DNA of 64,000 bases from the NCBI GenBank assembly GCA_934695325.1, contig CAKUVD010000005.1, positions 62,001 to 126,000 of the forward strand, given 5' to 3'. The translations under genes were made by a program, and so were the position numbers. Shown piece by piece: positions 46,351 to 55,994 of the stretch (positions are counted from its first letter, which is position 1; every line of letters begins with the position of its first letter). The notes under the pieces are model-generated. The model saw only the letters and a program-made list of their open reading frames with translations, ran no database searches and was not told the DNA's origin. The stretch comes from an uncultured Bacteroidales bacterium. GTDB lineage: Bacteria; Bacteroidota; Bacteroidia; Bacteroidales; UBA932.

Positions 46351-47361
46351 TTATATCACCTCGTAGACACTTCTGCCGGCTGAACCGTCGCGACCGGTCG
46401 GCCGTTCATCTATCTGTCTGAAGCGAATGTCTGATGAAATGTTGAAATAGCGCAGAATCACGTCCAGATTCTGGTTGGAGAATGTTCCCGTGAACTTGTA
46501 ATGCCTGTGGTCTGCATTCTTTATGATGAATTTCACGTTGTATTTGTTGCCGATCATCCTGAGGGCATCCTCCAGAGAGGTATTGTCCAGGACAATCTTG
46601 CCATCGCGCCAGGACGTGTTGCAGAGCACGTTCTCTTCCCTGAGGTACATAACACCTGTCCTGGTGTTGTATGTCGCCTGCTGAGAAGGCATAAGGCGAA
46701 GAGCCTTGCGATGATGGTTTTGGTCGTCATAGTTCATATCGACGATTCCTGACACCAATGTAGTACGGACATAGTCGTCTCCGTAAGCCTCGACATTGAA
46801 CTCAGTGCCGTGGACGACGACTTCCGAATTCTGAGCCTCGACGATAAACTTGTGCTTAGGATCTTTGGAAACCTCGAAATAGCCTTCACCATAGAGGGTC
46901 ACTCGACGTTCCTTTCCGAACCTGGAAGGGTAGCGGAGATATGAGTCGGAGTTCAGCCAGACTCTGGAATCATCCGGAAGGGTGACGCAGCTGACCATAC
47001 CGGCAGTGGAACGTATTTCCACGGTGGAAGTAAAATCACGGGCGACATTGAACAGGAGATAAGCCGTCAGCCCGATGAAAGGAAGGAGCATAACGGCGGC
47101 GATGCGTTCTGCCTTGCGAACGAATCCTCGCATCTTGCCGTAGAATATCCTGCCACGGACTTTTCGGTATGCTTTCCCTGTGTCAATGCTCTTCTTCGCC
47201 TCGAGTGCATCTGACGCGAAACATATATAGTAAATCTGCTCGGCAGTCTTCATATTGGCGGCCGAGGCCTTCATCCAGGTCTCGACTTCACGTATCTCCT
47301 CTGTCGAAAGTTCCCCTCCGTAGTAGCGGACAAGCAGACTTTCCATCTGTGTTTCTTCCAT
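46351..47361 (-). CDS. FecR-family anti-sigma factor
   Basis: The 336-residue protein has an N-terminal cytoplasmic sigma-binding region (about 1-80), one membrane segment (about 88-106, IAAVMLLPFIGLTAYLLF), a FecR domain (about 115-215, TLPDDSRVWLNSDSYLRYP, GEGYFEVSKD) and a C-terminal DUF4974 domain (about 255-325). It should hold the ECF sigma inactive until SusC signals. It is co-directional with susC but divergent from the sigma gene, 102 bp apart. A TCTTATA sequence upstream (47381-47387 complement) might be an ECF-type promoter element. Confidence 0.93.
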   Translation of the reverse strand: MEETQMESLLVRYYGGELSTEEIREVETWMKASAANMKTAEQIYYICFASDALEAKKSIDTGKAYRKVRGRIFYGKMRGFVRKAERIAAVMLLPFIGLTAYLLFNVARDFTSTVEIRSTAGMVSCVTLPDDSRVWLNSDSYLRYPSRFGKERRVTLYGEGYFEVSKDPKHKFIVEAQNSEVVVHGTEFNVEAYGDDYVRTTLVSGIVDMNYDDQNHHRKALRLMPSQQATYNTRTGVMYLREENVLCNTSWRDGKIVLDNTSLEDALRMIGNKYNVKFIIKNADHRHYKFTGTFSNQNLDVILRYFNISSDIRFRQIDERPTGRDGSAGRSVYEVI

Positions 47362-47451
47362 ATTTCAGTCGTGTTACGATTATAAGACCGTTCTCAAGGA
47401 AAACCTCCTAAACGTTTTTTATGATTTTTTTCAGATTTTTTAACTTTTACA

Positions 47452-47459
47452 TAAATTTG
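47452..47459 (+). promoter_or_regulatory. -7 promoter element directly before the sigma factor ATG
   Basis: TAAATTTG ends 4 nt before the ATG at 47464, so the transcript would begin at or next to the start codon (leaderless), or a downstream start is used. No clear -33 box is seen. Confidence 0.55.
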
Positions 47460-47463
47460 CGCT

Positions 47464-48045
47464 ATGCATATTAATGACAATAGCACTGACACCTTGCTTC
47501 TTGACCTGCTCAAGCACGGAAACCTGCCCGCATACGAGAAGGTTTTCACTCGCTATTACAGCACGTTATGTGCATACGCCCGTCTGTTCATAAAGAGCAG
47601 CGACGTCTGCGAGAACATCGTGCAGGAACTTATGCTCTGGATTTGGGAGAACCATTCTGAACTTCATATCACAGATTCATTGTCCCGGTATCTTTTCACT
47701 GCGACGAGAAACAGATGCCTGAAGCATATCAGCCACGAGATGGTCGAGCGCCGAGTCCTGGACGAGCTTCACAAGAAACTGCACGGACAGTTCGAGTCTC
47801 CGGACTTTTACATTGTGCAGGAACTGGAGGGACGCATCCGCGCCGCGATAGCCCAGCTTCCGGACTCATACCGGCAGGCATTCGAGCTAAACCGCTACGA
47901 GAAAAAGACATACGAAGAAATCGCCACGATGCTCGGCGTGTCATCCAAGACCATAGACTATCGCATCCAGCAGGCGCTCAAGATACTGCGCGTCAGCCTG
48001 AAGGACTACCTCCCCCTCCTCGCCGCATTCTGGATTGCCCGGTAA
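47464..48045 (+). CDS. ECF RNA polymerase sigma factor
   Basis: The 193-residue protein has sigma region 2 (about 20-95, AYEKVFTRYYSTLCAYA, DVCENIVQELMLWIWEN) and region 4 (about 130-180, LPDSYRQAFELNRYEKKTYEEIA, VSSKTIDYRIQQALKILR). It belongs to the Bacteroidota family that works with FecR and SusC. The partner is presumably the divergent FecR at 46351. An RHS gene starts 34 bp downstream in the same direction and may be read through. Confidence 0.93.
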   Translation: MHINDNSTDTLLLDLLKHGNLPAYEKVFTRYYSTLCAYARLFIKSSDVCENIVQELMLWIWENHSELHITDSLSRYLFTATRNRCLKHISHEMVERRVLDELHKKLHGQFESPDFYIVQELEGRIRAAIAQLPDSYRQAFELNRYEKKTYEEIATMLGVSSKTIDYRIQQALKILRVSLKDYLPLLAAFWIAR

Positions 48046-48078
48046 CGAAACAAGAACCGCACAACAACACCAAATTAT

Positions 48079-51000
48079 ATGGTACCACGAGCCACATTAT
48101 CAGCACTTTTTCTTTTGTGTTGCCAGCCTGTCATATTAGGGCAGAATTCCGGCGACACCGCTAATGACAATGTCCTGGGGAAGATGCCTGAGAACAAGAA
48201 ATATCAGATAATGTCCCCGCAGACAGCAGATTTCGTGAGGTATGACAACACTTCGATAACGGAGACATCAGGCAGATTGGATCTTTCAATTCCTGTCATA
48301 TCTTTCACCGACCCGGACTTCGACTTCCCAATATCGCTTTCGTATAATTCGGCTGGTTTCAAGCCGTCCGAAACGGATAATTTCGTCGGCAGAAACTGGA
48401 TGCTCGACTTTGGAGGCTCCATATATCGAGAAATAAAGGGCGCTCCGGATGAGACATCAGACTGGCGAGAATATGGTTCAACAGGCTTCCTCAACACCAT
48501 AAGGAGCCACAGCTATGACGACAGAAAGATAAAGCAGAAACTCTTGTCCAACCCGTATGAGGGCATCATATACTCGCATCAGTTGTTCGAGCCGATACTG
48601 GACGGTACGGAGTATGGAGAGTTCTCGTCAGACATCTATCATTTTAGATTCGGCAACCATTCCGGCAAGTTCACGATAAATTTCGACGGGACTGTCAATG
48701 TGGTCAGCAATGACGGCGGGCACTACGACGTAGACATCAGCAAGTTCTTCCCATTGAGTTACAATGCTGACGGTTTTTCCTGTGAAATCACGATATCTGA
48801 CGACAAAGGCTATAAGTACAGTTTCGGAGGCAATTACAAGGCTCTGGAATATCAGGCACACTCCTGGAATAATTCAGACGCAGGCACCCTTGACTATGAA
48901 CAGCCGCCACACAAAGGAGCGATAACAGGGTTCAATCTCACAAGGATAACCGCCCCTAACGGAAGGACGCTCGACATCGAATATAAAGGCAGCCTTCCTT
49001 CGGAATATGTAAATTATCCATACCGTATTCTGGACACTTCCTTAGGAGACAAAGCCAAAGAATACTGCCAGGAATTTTCCATTCAGTCTTCACCTTACTG
49101 GACAAAGTCCATTGACGAGATTGCATTCGCTGGATTTCCGCTGGAAGCCGTACTCAACAGCCCTATGGCGACAGGCACTCATTACGGGAACAGCTACACT
49201 ATGGTCAAGCTTTCCGTCCCGTCAAGGATAACCACAGACGACAAGGACATCATTTTTCACTACTCATCCCGAAAGCACACCACTCTCGAGAACGATAGGA
49301 ATATGTTTCTCAACGGAAAATATTGCGGCACGGTGCTTGATTCCGTTGAATTGTTCAGAAACGGTGACGCCAAATCAAAGATTGAGACGACTAAGTTCAC
49401 CTACACTTATACTTCAGGAGCATATCCGAGAATGTTTCTTGAGACATTGTCAAATACCAAAAACGGCAGATTTCTCTTCAATTATAAGAATATCGCCAAC
49501 AATCTGCCATCTCCTCAGACTACGGACATCGACCATTGGGGATTCTGGAGAGGGCTCGTAAGCAACAAGAGAGATTCTGATGAAAACAACTCGGAGCTGA
49601 TCCCGGAAATAGATAATAAAGCCATCGGCTCAATATACAGTCTGAACGAATATCGCTATACGTCATCCAACAGAGAGGCAACCGGAGACTGCCACGACTG
49701 GGGGCTTCTCGCATCAGTAACCTACCCTGCCGGAGGATCTGCGGTTTTTGGTTATGAGCCCAACGACTACTCTTGCAAAATCGAATATGGAAGTGACTGG
49801 TTCCCGCATATCTGCCAGATGCCGACTCCGCATCTGGCAGGAGGTGTACGAATAAAAAGCATCTCACTGCACAGTTCCCTTCCGGCAAAAGAAAGTAACT
49901 TGATGAAGAGGACTTGGTATGAGTATGCGGATGATTCCGGGGAAAGAAGCAGCGGGACACTGCTATATGAGCCGAGATACGTACATCAGGTAAAGCTATG
50001 GAATGCAGGACTGGGATATCAGTATTTCCCGGCTGTCACATCCAACGGATTCAACAACAAGGATTACGATACCGACCACATATTATATTCAACCATCACG
50101 AAAAGAGAGGAACTGTCCAGAAGTTTCAAGCCGGACTCGACTTTCAGAATGGTGCTGTCTCCGAACTCAAATGACGGAGAACCTATCTTCCGTGACGTAT
50201 CTGTGACAAGAGACGGACAAGTATGGACATTCAGTGGTAAAGCGTCCGATGGCGGAGCGGGGGCGGCATATATACTCGACAGACAAAGCAAGGTAAAAGT
50301 AAAGAAGTTCGTTTTTTCTTCCTCCGCAGTCGATAGCATCGTCTTTTCTCCTGCAGACAGCCTCCCACCAGGAGATTACACAATAGCACTGAAGAAGAAC
50401 GGAAATATGACATTGTCATTCAGAGAAAGATTCCCAGGCTCCGGACACGACATCATAACAGGCCGGACAACTGTTTCCAACTACACGGACTATGCGTCAA
50501 ATCCAGATATCTATGATGATTCTCATTCATACTGGAACGAAAGACTCCTAAGGAAATCCTTTATGCCTTTCCCTGACATAGATTCTCTGTATCTGAAGAG
50601 ATTCACACTGGAGCCGATAAGCCGAGCCGATGAAAGAGGTAAGCTGAGGAGCAGGAAAGTATATTTTTCCGCCGACTCGCTGCAGTATTCAGAAGATTAT
50701 GATTATAAGAGAATTGACACTGGCAAGTACGGTCTGTATTCAAGCATTGTTCTTCCAATAGCAGGCGTGCCGCTGAGTCAGTTCTTCCACATCAACAGGG
50801 TTCCTTTCACATTGTACCTCCAAGAGAAGAAGATTGTCAGGGAATATGACGGGAAATTGCATAAAGAGACGACAACACATTACGACTACGAGAACGACGG
50901 ATATCTCCGCTCGGCATCAGTCACGAACGCTGACGGCACTTCAGACAAGACCACATATCGCTATATCAACGATGAATCTGATGAAAAGTATGAGGACATC

Positions 51001-51579
51001 AAGAGCGTCAAGAATGTCAGAGGCTTACCTACAGAAATATCCAGTGTCCATTCGGTCTTCGACAAGCATACTCTTTCCTCTACAATGGAGTGTTCTTACG
51101 GGCTAAATCGGGGTGACATTGTCCTGGAGTCTCAGACAAGCAAAATAGGTGAAGTTCCGGCAACCAGCCTCTCCTACAGTCATTTCGACAGATATTCAAA
51201 TGCTCTTCAAGTCATAAGAGACAGCACGGCCGGCACAGTCTACATCTGGGGATATCAAGGTAAGCACATCGTCGCCAAGATAGAGAACGCGGACTATGAA
51301 GATGTGAAAGCGGCACTCGGATTCTCGCCGGAAACGATTTCAGAGCTCGACAAGCCAGATTTCACCATACTCAACACTCTCCGAGAATTGCTGTTGAATG
51401 CACACGTCTGGACATACACTTATACGCCTCTCATAGGTATGACTTCAGAGACAGATCCCGCAGGCATCACGACATATTATGACTATGACAATGCAGGAAG
51501 ACTGTCAGAAATCTATATGATCACTGACGGCAGAAAAGAGATTCTGAAGGCATACCGTTATCATTTAGTGAATGACTAA
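48079..51579 (+). CDS. RHS/YD-repeat protein, first (shell N-terminal) component
   Basis: The 1,166-residue protein has a signal peptide (cut near residue 22, PVILGQ). Its N-terminal beta-rich part (SGRLDLSIPVISFTDPDFDFPISLSYNSAGFKP; NFVGRNWMLDFGG) is of the type seen at the start of secreted Bacteroidota RHS proteins. YD-like repeats follow toward the C-terminus (TTHYDYENDGYL, YIWGYQGKHIVAKIENADY, TTYYDYDNAGRLSEIY). It ends inside YD repeats without a core or toxin tip. The next gene carries those, so the two may form one shell, as TcB and TcC do. GC is lower than in the housekeeping region. Confidence 0.75.
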   Translation: MVPRATLSALFLLCCQPVILGQNSGDTANDNVLGKMPENKKYQIMSPQTADFVRYDNTSITETSGRLDLSIPVISFTDPDFDFPISLSYNSAGFKPSETDNFVGRNWMLDFGGSIYREIKGAPDETSDWREYGSTGFLNTIRSHSYDDRKIKQKLLSNPYEGIIYSHQLFEPILDGTEYGEFSSDIYHFRFGNHSGKFTINFDGTVNVVSNDGGHYDVDISKFFPLSYNADGFSCEITISDDKGYKYSFGGNYKALEYQAHSWNNSDAGTLDYEQPPHKGAITGFNLTRITAPNGRTLDIEYKGSLPSEYVNYPYRILDTSLGDKAKEYCQEFSIQSSPYWTKSIDEIAFAGFPLEAVLNSPMATGTHYGNSYTMVKLSVPSRITTDDKDIIFHYSSRKHTTLENDRNMFLNGKYCGTVLDSVELFRNGDAKSKIETTKFTYTYTSGAYPRMFLETLSNTKNGRFLFNYKNIANNLPSPQTTDIDHWGFWRGLVSNKRDSDENNSELIPEIDNKAIGSIYSLNEYRYTSSNREATGDCHDWGLLASVTYPAGGSAVFGYEPNDYSCKIEYGSDWFPHICQMPTPHLAGGVRIKSISLHSSLPAKESNLMKRTWYEYADDSGERSSGTLLYEPRYVHQVKLWNAGLGYQYFPAVTSNGFNNKDYDTDHILYSTITKREELSRSFKPDSTFRMVLSPNSNDGEPIFRDVSVTRDGQVWTFSGKASDGGAGAAYILDRQSKVKVKKFVFSSSAVDSIVFSPADSLPPGDYTIALKKNGNMTLSFRERFPGSGHDIITGRTTVSNYTDYASNPDIYDDSHSYWNERLLRKSFMPFPDIDSLYLKRFTLEPISRADERGKLRSRKVYFSADSLQYSEDYDYKRIDTGKYGLYSSIVLPIAGVPLSQFFHINRVPFTLYLQEKKIVREYDGKLHKETTTHYDYENDGYLRSASVTNADGTSDKTTYRYINDESDEKYEDIKSVKNVRGLPTEISSVHSVFDKHTLSSTMECSYGLNRGDIVLESQTSKIGEVPATSLSYSHFDRYSNALQVIRDSTAGTVYIWGYQGKHIVAKIENADYEDVKAALGFSPETISELDKPDFTILNTLRELLLNAHVWTYTYTPLIGMTSETDPAGITTYYDYDNAGRLSEIYMITDGRKEILKAYRYHLVND

Positions 51580-51614
51580 TAACCGCTTGGAGCCATTTCC
51601 AATAAAATCAAGCC

Positions 51615-54600
51615 ATGAATATCAAACATTGCATATCATCCACCCTGCTGCTCTTTCTATCCGCAGCAATCTGCCAGGCTGAAGTGCTCCCTGAATTGAC
51701 ATTTAGTTCAGGTACCGGAAATGATTATGCCGGAGCCTACGACTTAGGGGTCATCAGCAATGATATGGACGCAAGACATATCGCCAACACAAATGACACC
51801 TTCAATCATTATGGAGCCTCGTCAAATGATGTGTTTTACCGGTTCATTTTGGAAGAACCAATGCTGGTGACATTCGATCACTTCAATTCAGAAGTCCCTG
51901 GAACCTACATATACCTCGTCCGGCTTGGGGTTTCGGATGACTTCGACATTGACCTTTCCGAAATGGACTGCTTGCACGACTGGGAATACGCTCTTTCCAA
52001 TTTCAATTTTCTGTCTTATGAAAAAGACCGCTATGATGCAACGGCGGAATCAACTTTCGGAATCATCTACGATTATCTTGAACCAGGTATATACTATCTT
52101 ATAGGAGAGCGAACATCATCCAATGCAGGCAGCAAAGGAGGTCTCATTCAGACGAACTTCCATTTTCACTCTGTATCAGGTCTTTCAAAAGGGCACCCTA
52201 TGACATTGGGAACCGTGAAAGAGGGAATAGACACCACATTGATATGCCATACCGACACATTTCCTCTCCCAGAGAAACTTTCCGCGATATATGTCACCGT
52301 AGATTTCTCCGGACATTTCAGAGGACTCATTGAAGGAGCATACGATCAGTTTGACATCTATGACCAAAACGATGTCTGCATATACACAGGAAACAATCCC
52401 GGTGCACAAACAAGTATAGCACTGTCTCCAGGGAAACACACATTCAAACTATCATATAGCCCTGGACAAGATATAATCGCATTGCATATTATGGGCGGTG
52501 AGTTTTTTCCAGCTGGAAGCGACATTGACAATCCTCTGTTCATAGGGAGTTTCGGCAAGGATTTCAATAAATCCTATCAATGCCTGCCCGGAGATTTCTA
52601 CTCATTCCGCATCAGTGTCCCGATGCAAGTCCAGATAAGTTGCAACACTGACGGCATTTCGATGTTCAACGGAAATTCCCTTGTCCTGACCTCAAACAAC
52701 AAGACTATAGCATTCAAGACATTGCCTGCCGGCACATACATCCTTACCAGCGGAAGCGAGGCCAATGGTTCCTCCTGCACTCTGGAGATTGTCGGAACGA
52801 CTCTGAAAGAAGGAGACTCTTTTACGGAAACATACAACTACATCATTGAATATGATCCGATTGAAGCTTTAGATTCAAAATACAGACTGACAACCGATAA
52901 TGCAAGATGTGCCATAAAGTATCATGACCGATTAGGACGACCTTTTGAAGAAATCGCACACAACGCCTCTCCATCGGGAAAGGACATTGTCCGACTGACA
53001 GAATATGACAAGGCTGGCCGAAGCACAAGAGCATGGAGGGACCTGCCGTACCTCAGTGATGGCGCAGCGGTATCCCCTTCCGCCGTATATTGGGAATCAT
53101 CAAGTCATTATCAGGACAACTACGCCAACACCGAGAATGACTATCCGGCGGATGTCTTCGACAGGATTCATAAGACTTCAGGGCCTGGACAAGCCTGGAG
53201 AGACCACGGCAGTTCAGTCAAGCACGATTACAGACTGAACAATGACGGAGAATGCAGACGCTTCATTGTCGATGAAGACGGCAATCTTATTGACATAGAA
53301 TATTATCCTGCCGGGATGCTCAATGTAGAGACTATCACAGATGAAGACTGGAACACCAGCAAGTTCTTCACTGACAGCAGAGGAAATCTCATTCTGGAAA
53401 GGCGCTTCGATGAAGCCAAGACTCTGGACACATATTATGTATATGATAATCTGAACCGCATCCATTATGTACTGCCCCCAGAGGCATCCGCAGTCGGTGA
53501 CATAAGCCTGGCGATAGAGGACTACGCATTCATCTACAGATACGGCACGTCAGGGCTTGTGACATGGAAACGTATTCCCGGGAAATCTTGGTGCAGGTAT
53601 ATCTATGACAGCCACAGAGTTCAAGTCGGAGAACAAGACTCTCTGATGAGGGCTCGCGGAGAGTTCCTGCTGACTATACCGGACGGTCTTGGACGACCTG
53701 CGATAAAGGCTTTTGTCCCTGACAATTTCAGCAAAGATCTGGAAACCGCCGATTTGAGAGTGATTCCCGATGACTCCCATATAGGCTACAGATGGACGGA
53801 CTGTTCTGTATGTGAAAGATTCATGTTACCGGAAATAAGCGACATTCAGGAAATTATGTCAGTGAATTACTATGACAGCTACGACTATCTGAAAAGGAAT
53901 CCAGACAGAAGGCTGAATCTGCCGGAAAATTCGGAGACAGCCGCTGCTGCAGCCCTGCTTCTCACAGGAACATTAAATCTTTCACTACCAGAAAGAGACA
54001 CCATTCGGTCCTCAATCTACTATGATTACAGAAAGAGGATTATACAGACACGCAGCGTCTTTTCCGAAAAGATATCCAACGTCCAGGAATTCAGGTATGA
54101 TTTTATCGGAAATGTCATCGCAAACAAGGAAACGACCACATACGGAAACAACTCCGATGTCATTCTCCATCAGGCCACCTATGACAATGCCGGGAGGCTC
54201 ATCGAGGAGTATTCACAGCTGAACGACTGCCGTCCAGCCATAGTCGCATACGGATATGATGAAACCGGAAGGCAGACAAGCTTGACATTCAAGACAGAAA
54301 GCGGAGACATGCTTATCGAAGACTCATACAATATCCGAGACTGGCTGACATCAAGACGCTCATCCGCTTTCTGCATGGAACTGCACTATGAAGCGCCGCC
54401 ATATGATTACATTGAGCCTCATTATTCCGGAAACATATCAGACATGATGTGGAACTACCCTTCAAGTGATGCTTCAGTAAAATCATATATATTTACTTAT
54501 GATAATCTGTCAAGACTTGTAGCGGCGTTCCCATATAGCCTTGCGCACATACATTCAGAGAACAGCATAACCTATGACCGAAACGGTAACATAAGAAAGT

Positions 54601-55994
54601 CATTCCGGGAAAAAAGCAAGAACGACCTAAGGCAATTGGAATATAAATATTGTGGCAATCAGATTTTTACAGCATTGATAGACAATGCTCCGACACAGTT
54701 TACATACAATGCCGTAGGCTGCCTCACTTTCGATGGTGCAAATAGCATTGACATAAGTTACAACCGAATGAACCATCTCTGCGAGTTATCAAGAGATGGG
54801 AGGACATTAGCCCGATATTCTTATTCAAGTGACGGGCGTAAGTTGTCGGCGACTGATGCTGAAGGAAACGGGCTCGTATATATCGGGACGATGGTCTATA
54901 AGGTCAAGAACGGTGTCCTGAAATTTGACGGCGCGCCTTTCAGCCACGGTCGCATCATATCTTGCGATACAGGCATCGAGCCTCACTATTTCATAACAGA
55001 CCACATAGGAAGCGTCCGAGTCGAACTGGACTATGCAGGGAACATCGTAGAGACCAATGACTACTATCCTTCCGGAATGAAATGGGAGAGGAGCAGTGTG
55101 ACACTTCCGACAGTAACATACGAGAACAGATATAGATTCAACGGCAAGGAGGAGCAAGCATTTCTTGGTCTTCCGTATATAGACTATGGAGCCAGAATGT
55201 ACAACCCGGAAAATATGCTCTCATGGCTCTCCGCAGACGACCTCGCCGAGAAATACTACAGCATATCTCCGTATTCTTTCTGTGCCGGCAACCCGGTGAA
55301 CATCATCGATCCGGACGGGAATAGAATTACAATACGCAGAATCATTGGACAAAAAAACTATGGTGAACTCCCCTATAGCGCAAATATGACATATACTAAA
55401 AATAGCACATTTACAAAGAGAATAGTAACTGCTCTAAACGAAATCTATGCAAATGGTGGAGACAAGGCATTGGATAGGCTTATTTCTTCTGAAAACAACT
55501 ATTATATTGACAGTATCAGTGGAATCGGAGGGAATATGCAATTTACGAAAAATAATGGAGGCGGGATAATACTAGCAGGTGCCATCCTGAGCCGCACGTA
55601 CGAACAAACACTTACCGTAGAATCTCTGTCACACGAATTATTCCATGCTGTACAACAAGATAACGGGATTGAAGATACTTCAGTTCAGAGTGAAGTAGAA
55701 GCATATGCTTTTAGCAACATTATATACATCAACTATACAAGTACTTTAGAAACTTATTTTCAAAACTCTATCGGTGGAGAGGGACAAGAAAATGCTGCTG
55801 GGAGAAAATATGAAGCTGCGTTTTCAAAAATTGTTTCTGGCGTAGAAAATATTGAGCCAGCATTTAAAACTGCTGTTAAATTCTTTAAAAAAGGCGCTAT
55901 AGTCAACAGCACAAATCTATATGAAAATACACCTATATTAGATACTTTCACCCCAACGCTTTTAAGATGTTATTATCCTTCCATCATAAAATGA
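51615..55994 (+). CDS. RHS repeat-associated core protein with C-terminal zincin-like (HELFH) domain
   Basis: The 1,459-residue protein has a signal peptide (cut after about residue 22), a beta-rich N-terminal region (about 25-400), a DUF6443-like region (about 405-560), YD repeats (about 560-1150) and the RHS core (RYRFNGKEEQAFLGLPYIDYGARMYNP at about 1175, ending NIIDPDGN at 1236). After the core the DNA turns AT-rich and codes a 223-residue variable tip with H1340-ELF-H1344 and Glu1360/Glu1362 as possible third zinc ligand. This matches polymorphic toxins, where a peptidase tip is released from the shell. The target is unknown. It lies 35 bp after the first RHS gene and overlaps the next gene as ATGA. 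Confidence 0.85.
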   Translation: MNIKHCISSTLLLFLSAAICQAEVLPELTFSSGTGNDYAGAYDLGVISNDMDARHIANTNDTFNHYGASSNDVFYRFILEEPMLVTFDHFNSEVPGTYIYLVRLGVSDDFDIDLSEMDCLHDWEYALSNFNFLSYEKDRYDATAESTFGIIYDYLEPGIYYLIGERTSSNAGSKGGLIQTNFHFHSVSGLSKGHPMTLGTVKEGIDTTLICHTDTFPLPEKLSAIYVTVDFSGHFRGLIEGAYDQFDIYDQNDVCIYTGNNPGAQTSIALSPGKHTFKLSYSPGQDIIALHIMGGEFFPAGSDIDNPLFIGSFGKDFNKSYQCLPGDFYSFRISVPMQVQISCNTDGISMFNGNSLVLTSNNKTIAFKTLPAGTYILTSGSEANGSSCTLEIVGTTLKEGDSFTETYNYIIEYDPIEALDSKYRLTTDNARCAIKYHDRLGRPFEEIAHNASPSGKDIVRLTEYDKAGRSTRAWRDLPYLSDGAAVSPSAVYWESSSHYQDNYANTENDYPADVFDRIHKTSGPGQAWRDHGSSVKHDYRLNNDGECRRFIVDEDGNLIDIEYYPAGMLNVETITDEDWNTSKFFTDSRGNLILERRFDEAKTLDTYYVYDNLNRIHYVLPPEASAVGDISLAIEDYAFIYRYGTSGLVTWKRIPGKSWCRYIYDSHRVQVGEQDSLMRARGEFLLTIPDGLGRPAIKAFVPDNFSKDLETADLRVIPDDSHIGYRWTDCSVCERFMLPEISDIQEIMSVNYYDSYDYLKRNPDRRLNLPENSETAAAAALLLTGTLNLSLPERDTIRSSIYYDYRKRIIQTRSVFSEKISNVQEFRYDFIGNVIANKETTTYGNNSDVILHQATYDNAGRLIEEYSQLNDCRPAIVAYGYDETGRQTSLTFKTESGDMLIEDSYNIRDWLTSRRSSAFCMELHYEAPPYDYIEPHYSGNISDMMWNYPSSDASVKSYIFTYDNLSRLVAAFPYSLAHIHSENSITYDRNGNIRKSFREKSKNDLRQLEYKYCGNQIFTALIDNAPTQFTYNAVGCLTFDGANSIDISYNRMNHLCELSRDGRTLARYSYSSDGRKLSATDAEGNGLVYIGTMVYKVKNGVLKFDGAPFSHGRIISCDTGIEPHYFITDHIGSVRVELDYAGNIVETNDYYPSGMKWERSSVTLPTVTYENRYRFNGKEEQAFLGLPYIDYGARMYNPENMLSWLSADDLAEKYYSISPYSFCAGNPVNIIDPDGNRITIRRIIGQKNYGELPYSANMTYTKNSTFTKRIVTALNEIYANGGDKALDRLISSENNYYIDSISGIGGNMQFTKNNGGGIILAGAILSRTYEQTLTVESLSHELFHAVQQDNGIEDTSVQSEVEAYAFSNIIYINYTSTLETYFQNSIGGEGQENAAGRKYEAAFSKIVSGVENIEPAFKTAVKFFKKGAIVNSTNLYENTPILDTFTPTLLRCYYPSIIK

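Noticed and set aside
51560..51640. Frameshift splitting one RHS gene into two
   Set aside because: The second frame begins with its own signal peptide and a distinct N-terminal domain, so two proteins are intended.
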